Source: an uncultured Desulfobacterales bacterium (lineage in GTDB: Bacteria; Desulfobacterota; Desulfobacteria; Desulfobacterales; JAFDCJ01). From it: a stretch of 12,861 bases of DNA. Shown here piece after piece: positions 6,322 through 12,861 of this stretch (position 1 is the stretch's first letter; each line of letters starts with the position of its first letter). The stretch covers positions 1 to 12,861 of the forward strand of contig CALZJV010000332.1 in NCBI GenBank assembly GCA_945787595.1, in the 5' to 3' direction. Made by a program: the position numbers and the translations under genes. The notes below the pieces were generated by a model. That model had not been told where the DNA came from, did not search any database, and saw only the letters and a program-made list of their open reading frames with translations.

Positions 6322-8301
6322 TCATCCATTGTCTGCTAAATCCGGAGGGGGTTTTAGAAAAGCAGTGGGAGTAGTTTCCTTAATATATCGTTTGATCCCG
6401 TCAACAATGGCTTCGCATAATCGTTCCTGGTATTTGGGACTGATCAATCTTTTGCACTCTCTTGGATTGCTGATGAAAGAAGTCTCAACCAGTATGGAGG
6501 GCATTTGGGCGCCGAGAAGCACATAGAATGGTGCCTGCTTGACACCCTTGTCATTAATGCGGCTATAGCGTTTGCGTTTTAAATGATTGATCATGGATCC
6601 CTGAACATGACCGGCCAGGCGGCTGGATTCATTTATTTTAGCATTTTGCACCAGGTCATACAGTATGTTTTGCAGATCACTGATATTCTTGGTGGATGTG
6701 GCATTTTCTATGGCCGCCACCCGGATAGCTTCATCATCCGTGGCCAAGTTCAGAAAATAGGTTTCGATGCCAAATGCTCTGCGGTCCCTGTGCGAATTGG
6801 TGTGAATGGAAATAAATAAATCGGCATTTTTTGTATTGGCAATCGCCGTGCGCTCTTCCAAGGTCAGGAACCTGTCGCTATTACGGGTCATAAAAACCTG
6901 GCATTTCAAATATCCGGCAGCTCCATAATCTCGACCACCATGCCCTGGATCAATAATGATCCGGCTGATCCCGAGGGCCAGCTGTTTGGCCAACGCACTG
7001 GCGGGAAGCTTGCCGTTCTTTTTTGATGCCACGTAGGGTTTTTGTTGTGTCTTTTTATTCTCGGCGACGGCGCCCCAGACATCAATGACAATTCGAAATG
7101 GATCTTTGAGCGAAAAGATTTTATAGGATTTAAAAGATTTTATATCGACCACCACTCTGACGGAGTCATTGGTATATTGTCCGGCACGAGCGTCCATCAG
7201 CAAATCGTCGTTAATCGGAATTCTTTTTTTTATATTTTCACCCAGACGGCATTTTTTTAGGTCAACGTAGAGACGCTGGGGCTTTTTGATGGAAGGGTCT
7301 TTTTTTAGGAGGTGGTGATAGTACGATGTTTCCCGGTTAGCATCGATGACGATACGCGTGTAATTCGGATTCGACCAGAAGCGCAAATCATCAACTGTTC
7401 CCATGCCGCTTATTTGGAAATTGTCGTTTTTGGAAGGGACGCGTTCATCCGTCGACGTTGTTTTCGCTCCGTTATCAATAATTTTCGCGACAGCATCGTT
7501 TCCGTTGGCCGATTTTTTTTTGACCCAACGGGGCATCGCGTCGATGAGCAATGACGCTTTCACTTTGTAGCGGCTTGTCGGAAATTGATCGATGACCTGC
7601 ACATACCTATTATACCCGGTTCGCAGATCGGATTTTCGATTTGAGTATTGATAAAGCTCGGCATACAATTTGCCTGTCATATACAAACCGGCGGCTGCAC
7701 GCTCACCATTGGGATTTTTACGATAAACAGAATGAAAGTTTTCGATACACCGCAGCCAGTTGTCGCGATATTTCATTTTGCGGTTACTTTGACGCAAGCT
7801 GTTGTAACAGGATTCGGCCTTGAAATATGCATCCTCAATCGTGACCCCAGAATTTTTGGTGGCTTTTGTCCTGGCGGTATTGTTGGTCGTCAACCCGGCC
7901 AATGATAGGATTTTAATTTCAGCGACGGCTTTGCCCCGATAACGACTGCCTGGAAATTGTCTGACGATGCGTTCGAAGATGTCACGGGCTTCCCGATAAT
8001 CCGATTTTTTCCCGGATCGTTTCGCCAGATCCTGGTAAAGCTTACCGGCCTTATAAAGTCCGGCTGCAGCCCAGGGTCCGGAGGGCTCCAGACGATGAAC
8101 CCGTTGAAACTTATCAATGCAACGCAGCCAGTTGTCGCGATATTTAATTTTGTTAGATGAATGCCGCAGTTTCTGGTAGCAAACTTCAGCCTGACTGTAC
8201 ATCTGTTTGGGTGTAATCGCCTGGGATGAATCACTCCAAAGGAGACCGGCAAGGACATACAATAATAGGATGAAGGCTATATTAATTGTTTTTTGACACA
8301 T
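6322..8301 (-). CDS. Secreted N-acetylmuramoyl-L-alanine amidase (AMIN + Amidase_3) with a catalytic-domain gap
   Basis: A periplasmic peptidoglycan amidase of the AmiA/B/C type, which removes stem peptides from glycan strands, for example at division. I start it at the ATG at 8301 (659 residues) because a signal peptide begins there, with likely cleavage after SQA at about residue 28. The frame is open to a TTG at 8322. Domains in order: two TPR-like helical modules (about 29-130 and 153-254), a low-complexity linker, an AMIN domain (about 305-410, envelope targeting), and Amidase_3 (about 445-645). Zinc ligand His454 in DPGHGG, His500 in SIHTN and catalytic-site Glu606 in VETSFISN are present. 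Between GGRDYGAAGYLK and CQVFMTR, however, about 24 residues normal for the family are absent, including the EKD-type segment that supplies the zinc-binding Glu. The gap maps to about 6901-6909 and keeps frame. As written, the enzyme may be inactive. It lies downstream of mutS. Confidence 0.85.
   Translation of the reverse strand: MCQKTINIAFILLLYVLAGLLWSDSSQAITPKQMYSQAEVCYQKLRHSSNKIKYRDNWLRCIDKFQRVHRLEPSGPWAAAGLYKAGKLYQDLAKRSGKKSDYREARDIFERIVRQFPGSRYRGKAVAEIKILSLAGLTTNNTARTKATKNSGVTIEDAYFKAESCYNSLRQSNRKMKYRDNWLRCIENFHSVYRKNPNGERAAAGLYMTGKLYAELYQYSNRKSDLRTGYNRYVQVIDQFPTSRYKVKASLLIDAMPRWVKKKSANGNDAVAKIIDNGAKTTSTDERVPSKNDNFQISGMGTVDDLRFWSNPNYTRIVIDANRETSYYHHLLKKDPSIKKPQRLYVDLKKCRLGENIKKRIPINDDLLMDARAGQYTNDSVRVVVDIKSFKSYKIFSLKDPFRIVIDVWGAVAENKKTQQKPYVASKKNGKLPASALAKQLALGISRIIIDPGHGGRDYGAAGYLKCQVFMTRNSDRFLTLEERTAIANTKNADLFISIHTNSHRDRRAFGIETYFLNLATDDEAIRVAAIENATSTKNISDLQNILYDLVQNAKINESSRLAGHVQGSMINHLKRKRYSRINDKGVKQAPFYVLLGAQMPSILVETSFISNPRECKRLISPKYQERLCEAIVDGIKRYIKETTPTAFLKPPPDLADNG
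7751..7773. repeat. 23-bp exact repeat inside the amidase gene, copy 1 (second protein module)
   Basis: These 23 bases match 8123-8145 exactly, 372 bp away (124 codons). On the minus strand they encode KYRDNWLR (residues 177-184 from the ATG at 8301). They are the best-conserved part of a duplicated helical module in the amidase. They could also serve as a short homology for recombination. Confidence 0.85.
8123..8145. repeat. 23-bp exact repeat inside the amidase gene, copy 2 (first protein module)
   Basis: Partner of 7751-7773, in the same orientation. It encodes KYRDNWLR at residues 53-60 of the amidase. The surrounding sequence is similar at protein level (CYQKLR/CYNSLR, AAAGLY, QFPGSRY/QFPTSRY) but has drifted at DNA level, so identity of the core at both sites is notable. 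Confidence 0.85.
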
Positions 8302-8322
8302 AAATAAGATCGGATGATACAA

Positions 8323-8503
8323 ACTGTCTGGTTTTTTTCAACCCGTAACGTTGAACCCCTGGCCCAGACCTGGATCATATACGAATTCCATTGATCTGAC
8401 GGTCGCATCGGTTTGATGGTACTCCAAACGTATTCAAAGGCAGTCGGCTACGAGCCGGAGGCCAGGGCAGGCCTGCGCCGCTCAACTTAGGTTGACCAAA
8501 CCC
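8323..8503. other. 181-bp intergenic segment with small hairpins and imperfect inverted ends
   Basis: This non-coding gap lies between the mutS stop and the amidase. It contains several short perfect inverted repeats: TTCAAC/GTTGAA near 8337-8353, CGGCT/AGCCG at 8445-8457, the 10-bp palindrome at 8467-8476, and TCAAC/GTTGA at 8482-8495. The two outer ends resemble each other in inverted orientation: GGTTT then CAACC, at 8330-8343 on the plus strand and 8488-8500 on the minus strand. No hairpin is followed by a T-run on the minus strand, so no ordinary terminator can be called. The amidase promoter presumably lies here, but I see no convincing -35/-10 pair. It may be a small dispersed repeat or simply a structured mRNA end. 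Confidence 0.35.
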
Positions 8504-10210
8504 TCAGGTCTTCAATTTCTCCTGCAACTCATTTAAAAAATTCAACGCTTCAAGCGGGGTCATTCTTGAGATGTCGGCTTTGCTCAACTTATCAAGGACC
8601 GGGTTCTCAGGTTTCCGAAAAAGATCGAGCTGTACCGGGCCTCGGGTAACGTCCTTATCCTCTCGCATTAAACAGGGTGATCCGATAGAATCGTATTCTC
8701 CCTGCTCGATATTGTAAAGGATCTTTTTCGCTCGCCCGATCACTGTCTGCGGGATTCCGGCAAGTCGGGCCACCTGAATGCCGTAGCTGCGGTTGGTGCC
8801 GCCTTCTACCAGTTTTCTTAAAAAGATAATCTCATCGTTCCACTCTTTGACCACAATATTAAAGTTTTTTACCCTCGGCTTTATCTGGGCAAGTTCCGTC
8901 AACTCGTGGTAATGGGTTGCAAAAAGCGTTTTTACCCCTCGGCTGTTTAAATCGTGCAAATACTCCGCCACCGCCCAGGCAATACTCAGACCGTCAAACG
9001 TGCTGGTTCCGCGACCGATTTCATCCATGATGACCAGACTTTTCTCAGTTGCATTGTTGAGAATGTTGGCTGTTTCTTCCATCTCGACCATGAAGGTGCT
9101 TTGCCCGTGAGAAAGATTGTCCAGAGCGCCGACACGGGTAAAAATCCTGTCGGTGATACTGATCGAAGCTTTGGCGGCAGGAACAAATGACCCCATTTGG
9201 GCCATGATGACGGCCAGCGCTACCTGCCGCAGCACGGTTGATTTTCCGGCCATGTTCGGACCCGTTATGATCAATACCTGGTTGTCCTGATTATCCAACT
9301 TTATGGTATTCGGGACAAACCGTTCGCCGGTAATCATCTTTTCCACCACCGGATGGCGGCCATCTTCGATGTAGATGCAGCCATCGCTGGTCATTTCCGG
9401 ACGATGAAAGTCATTATGGTCGGCGATTTCGGCCAGATTCATCAGGCAGTCAATACGGGCTAAAAATCGGGCAGCTTTCTGGATGTGCTGATGGTTGTTA
9501 ACAACTTCATCACGTATCTCACAAAATATCTGGTATTCAAGAGCAGCCCGTTGTTCCTCCGCTCCTAGCACTTTTATCTCAAATGACTTTAGCTCTTCGG
9601 TGATATAGCGCTCTGAGTTGACAAGGGTCTGCTTTCGAATGTAGTGGTCTGGAACAGAGGCCGAGCGGCTTTTGGTAACTTCCAGAAAATATCCGAAGAC
9701 CTTATTGAACCGGACTTTAAGGGTGTTGATGCCGGTGGCTTCCTTTTCGCGGCCCTCCAACCGTGCCAGCCAGCCTTTGGCATCACGACTGATCTGAACT
9801 AACTCGTCCAGTTCCTTCTGATATCCGGTTTTGATGATTCCGCCTTCATTAATCGTTGGCGGTGCATCCTCTCGAATCGATCGTTCAATGCGTTCTGCCA
9901 GGCCTTGAAGTGAGTTAAGAATTTCGGGCGGATGAAACAGTGCGGTTTTTAATTCTGCCAACAGCGACCACATGCCCGGCAGCATTTCCAGGGAACGCTT
10001 CAGCGCTACCAGATCTCTTGCATTCGCCTGCCCCATCACAATTTTGCTGCCGATTCGTTCGATGTCATAAACCGATTTGAGTTTTTCGCGAATACTCCGG
10101 CGTATCTGAATATAATCCTTGGCTTCAAAAACTGCATCATGTCGCAAACAGATTGCTTCTGGATCAACCAGGGGATATCGCAGCCAGTTTGCCAGTAAGC
10201 GCGCCCCCAT
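8504..10210 (-). CDS. mutS: MutS C-terminal fragment (core, clamp, ATPase and beta-clamp motif)
   Basis: A 568-codon downstream part of the broken mutS, opening at an ATG (MGARLL) that is a conserved internal Met of the family, not a natural start. An in-frame TGA lies 15 bases upstream, and no ribosome site is seen. It contains the lever/clamp region (KVRFNKVFGYFLEVTKS), Walker A GPNMAGKST from residue 317, the LSHGQSTFMVEMEE signature, Walker B LVIMDEIGRGTST, the FATHYHEL switch, and near the end QLDLF (from residue 527), the classic beta-sliding-clamp-binding motif. If translated it would keep ATPase and clamp binding but have no mismatch-recognition domain. Confidence 0.75.
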   Translation of the reverse strand: MGARLLANWLRYPLVDPEAICLRHDAVFEAKDYIQIRRSIREKLKSVYDIERIGSKIVMGQANARDLVALKRSLEMLPGMWSLLAELKTALFHPPEILNSLQGLAERIERSIREDAPPTINEGGIIKTGYQKELDELVQISRDAKGWLARLEGREKEATGINTLKVRFNKVFGYFLEVTKSRSASVPDHYIRKQTLVNSERYITEELKSFEIKVLGAEEQRAALEYQIFCEIRDEVVNNHQHIQKAARFLARIDCLMNLAEIADHNDFHRPEMTSDGCIYIEDGRHPVVEKMITGERFVPNTIKLDNQDNQVLIITGPNMAGKSTVLRQVALAVIMAQMGSFVPAAKASISITDRIFTRVGALDNLSHGQSTFMVEMEETANILNNATEKSLVIMDEIGRGTSTFDGLSIAWAVAEYLHDLNSRGVKTLFATHYHELTELAQIKPRVKNFNIVVKEWNDEIIFLRKLVEGGTNRSYGIQVARLAGIPQTVIGRAKKILYNIEQGEYDSIGSPCLMREDKDVTRGPVQLDLFRKPENPVLDKLSKADISRMTPLEALNFLNELQEKLKT

Positions 10211-11048
10211 CCAAATTCTGCCGGCTCAAGTCGTCGACCAGAAGGTATTTGTCCAGCCAATATGTTTCGATTCGAGTTAGATGCTCTATCCTTTGTTTTT
10301 GGGTTTCGCGAACATAAAAGACCACCGCACCGGCGGCACAAACAGCCGCTTTCATTTTCTCGCAGCCAAATCCCTCAAGTGTGACGGTTTTGAATTGAGC
10401 GGTCAGTCGCTCATATCCTCTTTTGAGTTCAAAAGCTTTGTTGTCCAGATAAGAAATGGATACCTCCGATAAAACCCTCGTAATAGGCGAAAAGAAACGG
10501 TCATTCTTGGAGGACTCTGAAAGAAGGGCTTCGCTCGGTGCAACCCGCCGAATTTCTTCAAGAACCAACGCTGAATCCCTTGACTCAGTCACCCGGAATT
10601 TTCCGGTGGAAATATCCAGATAGGCAATGCCGACAAAATCGTCTTTGCATGCCACCGCGAGGACATAATTGTTGACCCGTTCATCCAACAATTCATTTTC
10701 TATGATCATGCCGGGGGTGATTACACGGACGACACCCCGCTTAACAAGACCTTTGGCCTTGGCCGGATCTTCTATCTGGTCGCAAACAGCAACTTTGTGT
10801 CCTTTGTTGATTAATTTGGCAATATAACCCCGGGCCGCCCGATAGGGAAATCCACACATGGGCACTGGAGCTTCGTCATTTTTATTGCGTGATGTCAGCG
10901 TGATCTCAAGAATGCGTGACGCCACGTGGGCATCCTCGAAAAACATTTCATAGAAATCGCCCATTCGATAGAACAATATCGCATCCGGATACTGCTCCTT
11001 AATGGACAGGTACTGTTTTATCATCGGAGTGGATTTAGGTGGGCTCAT
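10164..11048 (-). CDS. mutS: MutS N-terminal fragment (mismatch-binding and connector domains)
   Basis: The 294-codon upstream part of the broken mutS. It begins in the family manner with TPMIKQYLSIKEQYPDAILF and carries the mismatch-reading Phe-X-Glu motif in GDFYEMF (Phe32, Glu34), then PMCGFPYRAARGYIAKL and the DQIEDP and TPGMI segments of domain I. The connector domain follows (about 128-245). It ends in TLEGFGCEKMKAAVCAAGAVVFYVRETQK and the start of the core (THLTRIE-like). After NLD at about residue 282 the sequence becomes unrelated (GGALTGKLAAISPG) and stops. Alone it would lack the clamp and ATPase and could not support repair. Confidence 0.75.
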   Translation of the reverse strand: MSPPKSTPMIKQYLSIKEQYPDAILFYRMGDFYEMFFEDAHVASRILEITLTSRNKNDEAPVPMCGFPYRAARGYIAKLINKGHKVAVCDQIEDPAKAKGLVKRGVVRVITPGMIIENELLDERVNNYVLAVACKDDFVGIAYLDISTGKFRVTESRDSALVLEEIRRVAPSEALLSESSKNDRFFSPITRVLSEVSISYLDNKAFELKRGYERLTAQFKTVTLEGFGCEKMKAAVCAAGAVVFYVRETQKQRIEHLTRIETYWLDKYLLVDDLSRQNLDGGALTGKLAAISPG

Positions 11049-11157
11049 GAATCAAATGAGGAACAGAAGACAGAATATCTGGGCTTCGCACCAATTGGGA
11101 TCTGAAATGATGGAATGAACGCGTTCTAATTTGAATTAATTTTTATGACTCGGGATA
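11049..11157. other. 109-bp gap ahead of mutS with a 10-bp palindrome
   Basis: The gap between the LapA-like gene and mutS is AT-rich. It holds a perfect palindrome, GAACGCGTTC, at 11117-11126. This may be an operator for mutS, but the half-site spacing (2 bases) does not match the Gram-positive LexA box (4 bases). No clear -35/-10 pair and no terminator hairpin with T-run are visible. Confidence 0.3.
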
Positions 11158-11649
11158 TTATGAGTATTTTTGGCTCGATTTGCTCTCCGAATCCTTGGCG
11201 TTGTTTGCCTCCTTATTATCAACAGAAGACTCGCCCGTCTGGTCGGCCGGGTTTTCCACTATGCTGTCGCTGGAAAGCTCTATAATTGTGTCGGTATCGG
11301 TTTTAGTTTCTGTCGCCTGCACTGCCATTGGTGTTTCCAGCCCTTTTAAAGTGTCAAGTTCGCGCTTTAAATCGGACACTTCGCCCTCATGGGTCGCAAT
11401 GGTGGCATTGAGTTTTTTGGCTGTGCGCCTGGTCTTGAATCGGATTGAAAAGTTAAAAAGATAGGCAAGGATGAAACCGAAGAAGAAGAAAACTATGAAA
11501 TAAACAAAAATTGGCAGTGGAGGGAGTGGTTCCGCGACAAATCTTATACTTAAGGAAACTTTATTGGAAATAATATCCCAGTTATCATAAAAGATAATTC
11601 CAATGAGTACGGTTATAATCGCCCAGATGAACACAGTAGCCTTCTTCAT
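11158..11649 (-). CDS. LapA-like (DUF1049) two-helix inner-membrane protein with acidic Ser-rich tail
   Basis: A 163-residue protein with the LapA-domain plan: a helix at about 5-22, a short loop, a second helix at about 46-66, a basic stretch and a predicted coiled coil at about 72-104. In enterobacteria LapA works with LapB in controlling lipopolysaccharide synthesis; whether that holds here is inference. No lapB-type gene is present. The tail from about 107 to the end is unusual: hydrophilic, rich in Ser, Thr, Asp and Glu, and likely disordered. The start is supported by a GGAGA ribosome site 7 bases upstream (11656-11660), which begins only one base after the stop of the HIT gene, so the two genes form an operon. 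LapA domains are short and weakly conserved, so the family call is moderate. Confidence 0.7.
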   Translation of the reverse strand: MKKATVFIWAIITVLIGIIFYDNWDIISNKVSLSIRFVAEPLPPLPIFVYFIVFFFFGFILAYLFNFSIRFKTRRTAKKLNATIATHEGEVSDLKRELDTLKGLETPMAVQATETKTDTDTIIELSSDSIVENPADQTGESSVDNKEANNAKDSESKSSQKYS

Positions 11650-11661
11650 GAAATTTCTCCA

Positions 11662-12153
11662 TTAATTTTTGATGGTTAAATCCAGCTTGTTGAAATACGG
11701 CTTTAAATTATCATAAGTTGCCTTGATATGTTCGGGAATGACCCTTACATCTGCAAAAACAGTTAGCGCGTTCGTATCGCCGAACCACCTGGGTACAATG
11801 TGAAAGTGTAGGTGCTCTTCAACACCTGCCCCCGCTACTTTCCCCAGGTTAAGTCCCACATTAAAGCCATCGGGTTTCATTACCCGCTTTAAAATCTGTA
11901 CCGACCGATCCACCGAAGCCAACAGTTCACCCTTTTCAGATTTGCTGAGTTGATCCAAACCGGATAGATGCCGGACGGGTGCGACCAATAGATGACCGTT
12001 GATATAGGGAAATTTATTCATCATCACCATGGTATGATCGCCCTTTATGAGGGTCAGGTCATTGTCTTTCGATAAGCCATTGCAGAATATGCATACATCT
12101 TCTTGTTCGGACAGAATGTACTCCATACGCCATGGGGCCCACATTGTTTTCAC
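11662..12153 (-). CDS. HIT-family nucleotide phosphorylase/hydrolase (AP4A phosphorylase-like)
   Basis: A complete 163-residue HIT-superfamily enzyme acting on nucleotide substrates such as diadenosine polyphosphates or nucleotidyl adducts. The N-terminal MWAPWRMEYI motif, a CIFC pair at Cys21/Cys24 and the HLHFH histidine triad at His114/116/118, followed by IVPRW and a GDTN motif, place it in the bacterial AP4A-phosphorylase-like group. The cysteines plus histidines probably bind zinc, as in that group. I chose the GTG at 12153 because AAAGGT (12163-12168) lies about 9 bases upstream; an ATG three codons further in is the alternative and would leave the site too far away. It is followed directly by the LapA-like gene and preceded, 55 bases away, by the UPF0280 gene. 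Confidence 0.87.
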   Translation of the reverse strand: MKTMWAPWRMEYILSEQEDVCIFCNGLSKDNDLTLIKGDHTMVMMNKFPYINGHLLVAPVRHLSGLDQLSKSEKGELLASVDRSVQILKRVMKPDGFNVGLNLGKVAGAGVEEHLHFHIVPRWFGDTNALTVFADVRVIPEHIKATYDNLKPYFNKLDLTIKN

Positions 12154-12208
12154 GTCAAGATTACCTTTATTTTTTTGATTTCTAACCTACGCTGTTTATA
12201 ATCAAAAT

Positions 12209-12861
12209 TCAAGTATTTTTTCCTTTCAGCGGTACAACTTCCAGATCACCCCACATTCCAATTTTCTCCCCAATTATTATGATGATTCCCCGGATTTTCT
12301 CAACACATTTGCCCTTGGCGATACCATATTGAATATCCCTAATTGACTGAACTTGATTGCCGATGAAGGTGGCAGCGGCATCCGCAATAGAGCAAGAATC
12401 TGCCACCACGCAGACAGCATCTGCCTTACCGAGGCTTAGAGAATGCCCCACGGTTCCTGAAGATGTACAAACGGCCATCGGCTTTGGCCCGCCATTGACC
12501 CGGATACCGAGGCGTAAACTCAAGGGGGATTTTCCGGCAAATATTCCCACCGTCAGAGGTGTATTCGTCTTGATAAAAACGTCACCTCCATTTTCGACAA
12601 TGACATGGTCGGTAGATTTCAAAAGCCCCAGACCGGTGTGCTCTGCAACAGCACCGGCAATGGCCGCCATGGGACCAACACCGACGTTTTCACCTGCTTT
12701 GACCATGTCTACAACGATGTTAGGTGCTGGGCCACTAAGTCGCCAGGGGGTCAGAGCGGCGGCAAAATCAGGATGTCTTTTGATATAGGCTTCGACATAA
12801 TCCCTATGTTCAAGAACCAATTCCCTGGTTTCATGCTCCAATTTTTTATCGGCATGCACCA
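12209..12861 (-). CDS. UPF0280 (ApbE-like superfamily) protein, N-terminus cut by the window edge
   Basis: The visible part (about 217 codons) is a UPF0280/COG2122 protein, a family related to the ApbE flavin transferases but without assigned function, found in archaea and in many sulfate-reducing and related bacteria. Conserved blocks seen are GVGPMAAIAGAVAEHTG, VIVENGGDVF, TVGIFAGKSPLS, VCTSSGTVGHSLSLGKADA and the DAAATFIGN segment, with a C-terminal IIIIIGEKIGMWGDLEVV. The frame stays open to the edge. A GTG at 12859 could serve as a start, but family members normally have about 30 further residues ahead of the HAD motif seen here, so the gene almost surely continues outside. Its role is unknown; cofactor- or flavin-related chemistry is only inferred from the ApbE relationship. 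Confidence 0.83.
   Translation of the reverse strand, partial: VHADKKLEHETRELVLEHRDYVEAYIKRHPDFAAALTPWRLSGPAPNIVVDMVKAGENVGVGPMAAIAGAVAEHTGLGLLKSTDHVIVENGGDVFIKTNTPLTVGIFAGKSPLSLRLGIRVNGGPKPMAVCTSSGTVGHSLSLGKADAVCVVADSCSIADAAATFIGNQVQSIRDIQYGIAKGKCVEKIRGIIIIIGEKIGMWGDLEVVPLKGKNT

Larger units (their letters stand above)
8504..11048 (-). pseudogene. mutS: mutS, DNA mismatch repair gene broken by an internal deletion and frameshift
   Basis: The whole locus encodes MutS, the ATPase that recognises DNA mismatches and starts methyl-directed repair. The reading frame changes at about 10205-10215. The upstream frame is family-like as far as LSRQNL and the downstream frame resumes family-like sequence at MGARLLANWL. 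In MutS proteins these two points are normally separated by about 24 residues (the NLE...LRGG...GSLL.VLD.T.TAMG segment at the start of the core/lever region), so about 71 bases seem to be missing, a length that is not a multiple of three. Reading past the frame change alone would therefore not restore a normal protein. Everything on either side appears intact, including all functional motifs, which suggests a very recent lesion or a sequence error. The gene starts 109 bp after the LapA-like gene, without a visible ribosome site. Confidence 0.8.

Noticed and set aside
8302..8322. TTG at 8322 as the amidase start
   Set aside because: The extra seven residues before the ATG at 8301 would precede a good signal peptide without adding anything, and neither start has a ribosome site that favours TTG.
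8340..8503. Short peptide read-through downstream of the mutS stop
   Set aside because: About 40 codons are open after the TGA, but there is no start, no ribosome site and no recognisable protein pattern.
10164..10210. Programmed ribosomal frameshift in mutS
   Set aside because: A frameshift would not supply the missing conserved residues of the core region, and no slippery heptamer or following structure is evident.
12160..12205. TTTTGATT/AATCAAAA inverted repeat between the UPF0280 and HIT genes as a terminator or operator
   Set aside because: The stem is all A/T apart from one G-C pair, has a 20-base loop, and sits in a generally AT-rich gap.

Overview
The window looks like a stretch of chromosome from a Gram-negative anaerobe, most likely a Desulfobacterota (sulfate-reducer-like) bacterium. 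This is inferred from the gene mix: a GAF-GspE/PilB ATPase, a repeat-rich cell-wall amidase, an ApbE-like UPF0280 protein, a LapA-like protein, a crotonase and MutS. No rRNA or other marker gene is present to fix the taxonomy. Gene content is housekeeping and envelope. I see no phage, transposase, CRISPR array, tRNA or rRNA.

Layout: one plus-strand gene, a membrane M48 metalloprotease with C-terminal TPRs (9-1835), converges on a long run of minus-strand genes. Reading that run in its own direction, from high to low coordinates: UPF0280 (cut by the right edge), a HIT-family nucleotide phosphorylase/hydrolase, a LapA-like two-helix membrane protein directly behind it, mutS, a secreted AMIN/Amidase_3 peptidoglycan amidase, an EamA/DMT transporter, an enoyl-CoA hydratase behind a strong Shine-Dalgarno site, an 81-residue two-helix membrane protein, and the GAF-MshEN-GspE ATPase. 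The last two overlap by 8 bp.

The main observations concern two damaged genes. mutS is broken in mid-gene. The two halves are in different frames, and about 24 codons of conserved family sequence at the start of the lever/core region are missing, so a simple frameshift does not explain it. About 3.3 kb away, the amidase is in frame but lacks about 24 residues of its catalytic domain, including the segment that normally carries the zinc-binding Glu. The two gaps are of similar size and both sit between otherwise well-conserved flanks. They could be true deletions in a repair-deficient lineage, or shared assembly or sequencing errors. Raw reads would decide.

Other points of interest are a 372-bp-offset internal duplication in the amidase, a GspE-type ATPase whose MshEN domain seems to have lost the c-di-GMP-binding signature, and a structured 180-bp intergenic segment with imperfect inverted ends. 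I find no clear evidence of a wholly new multi-gene system.
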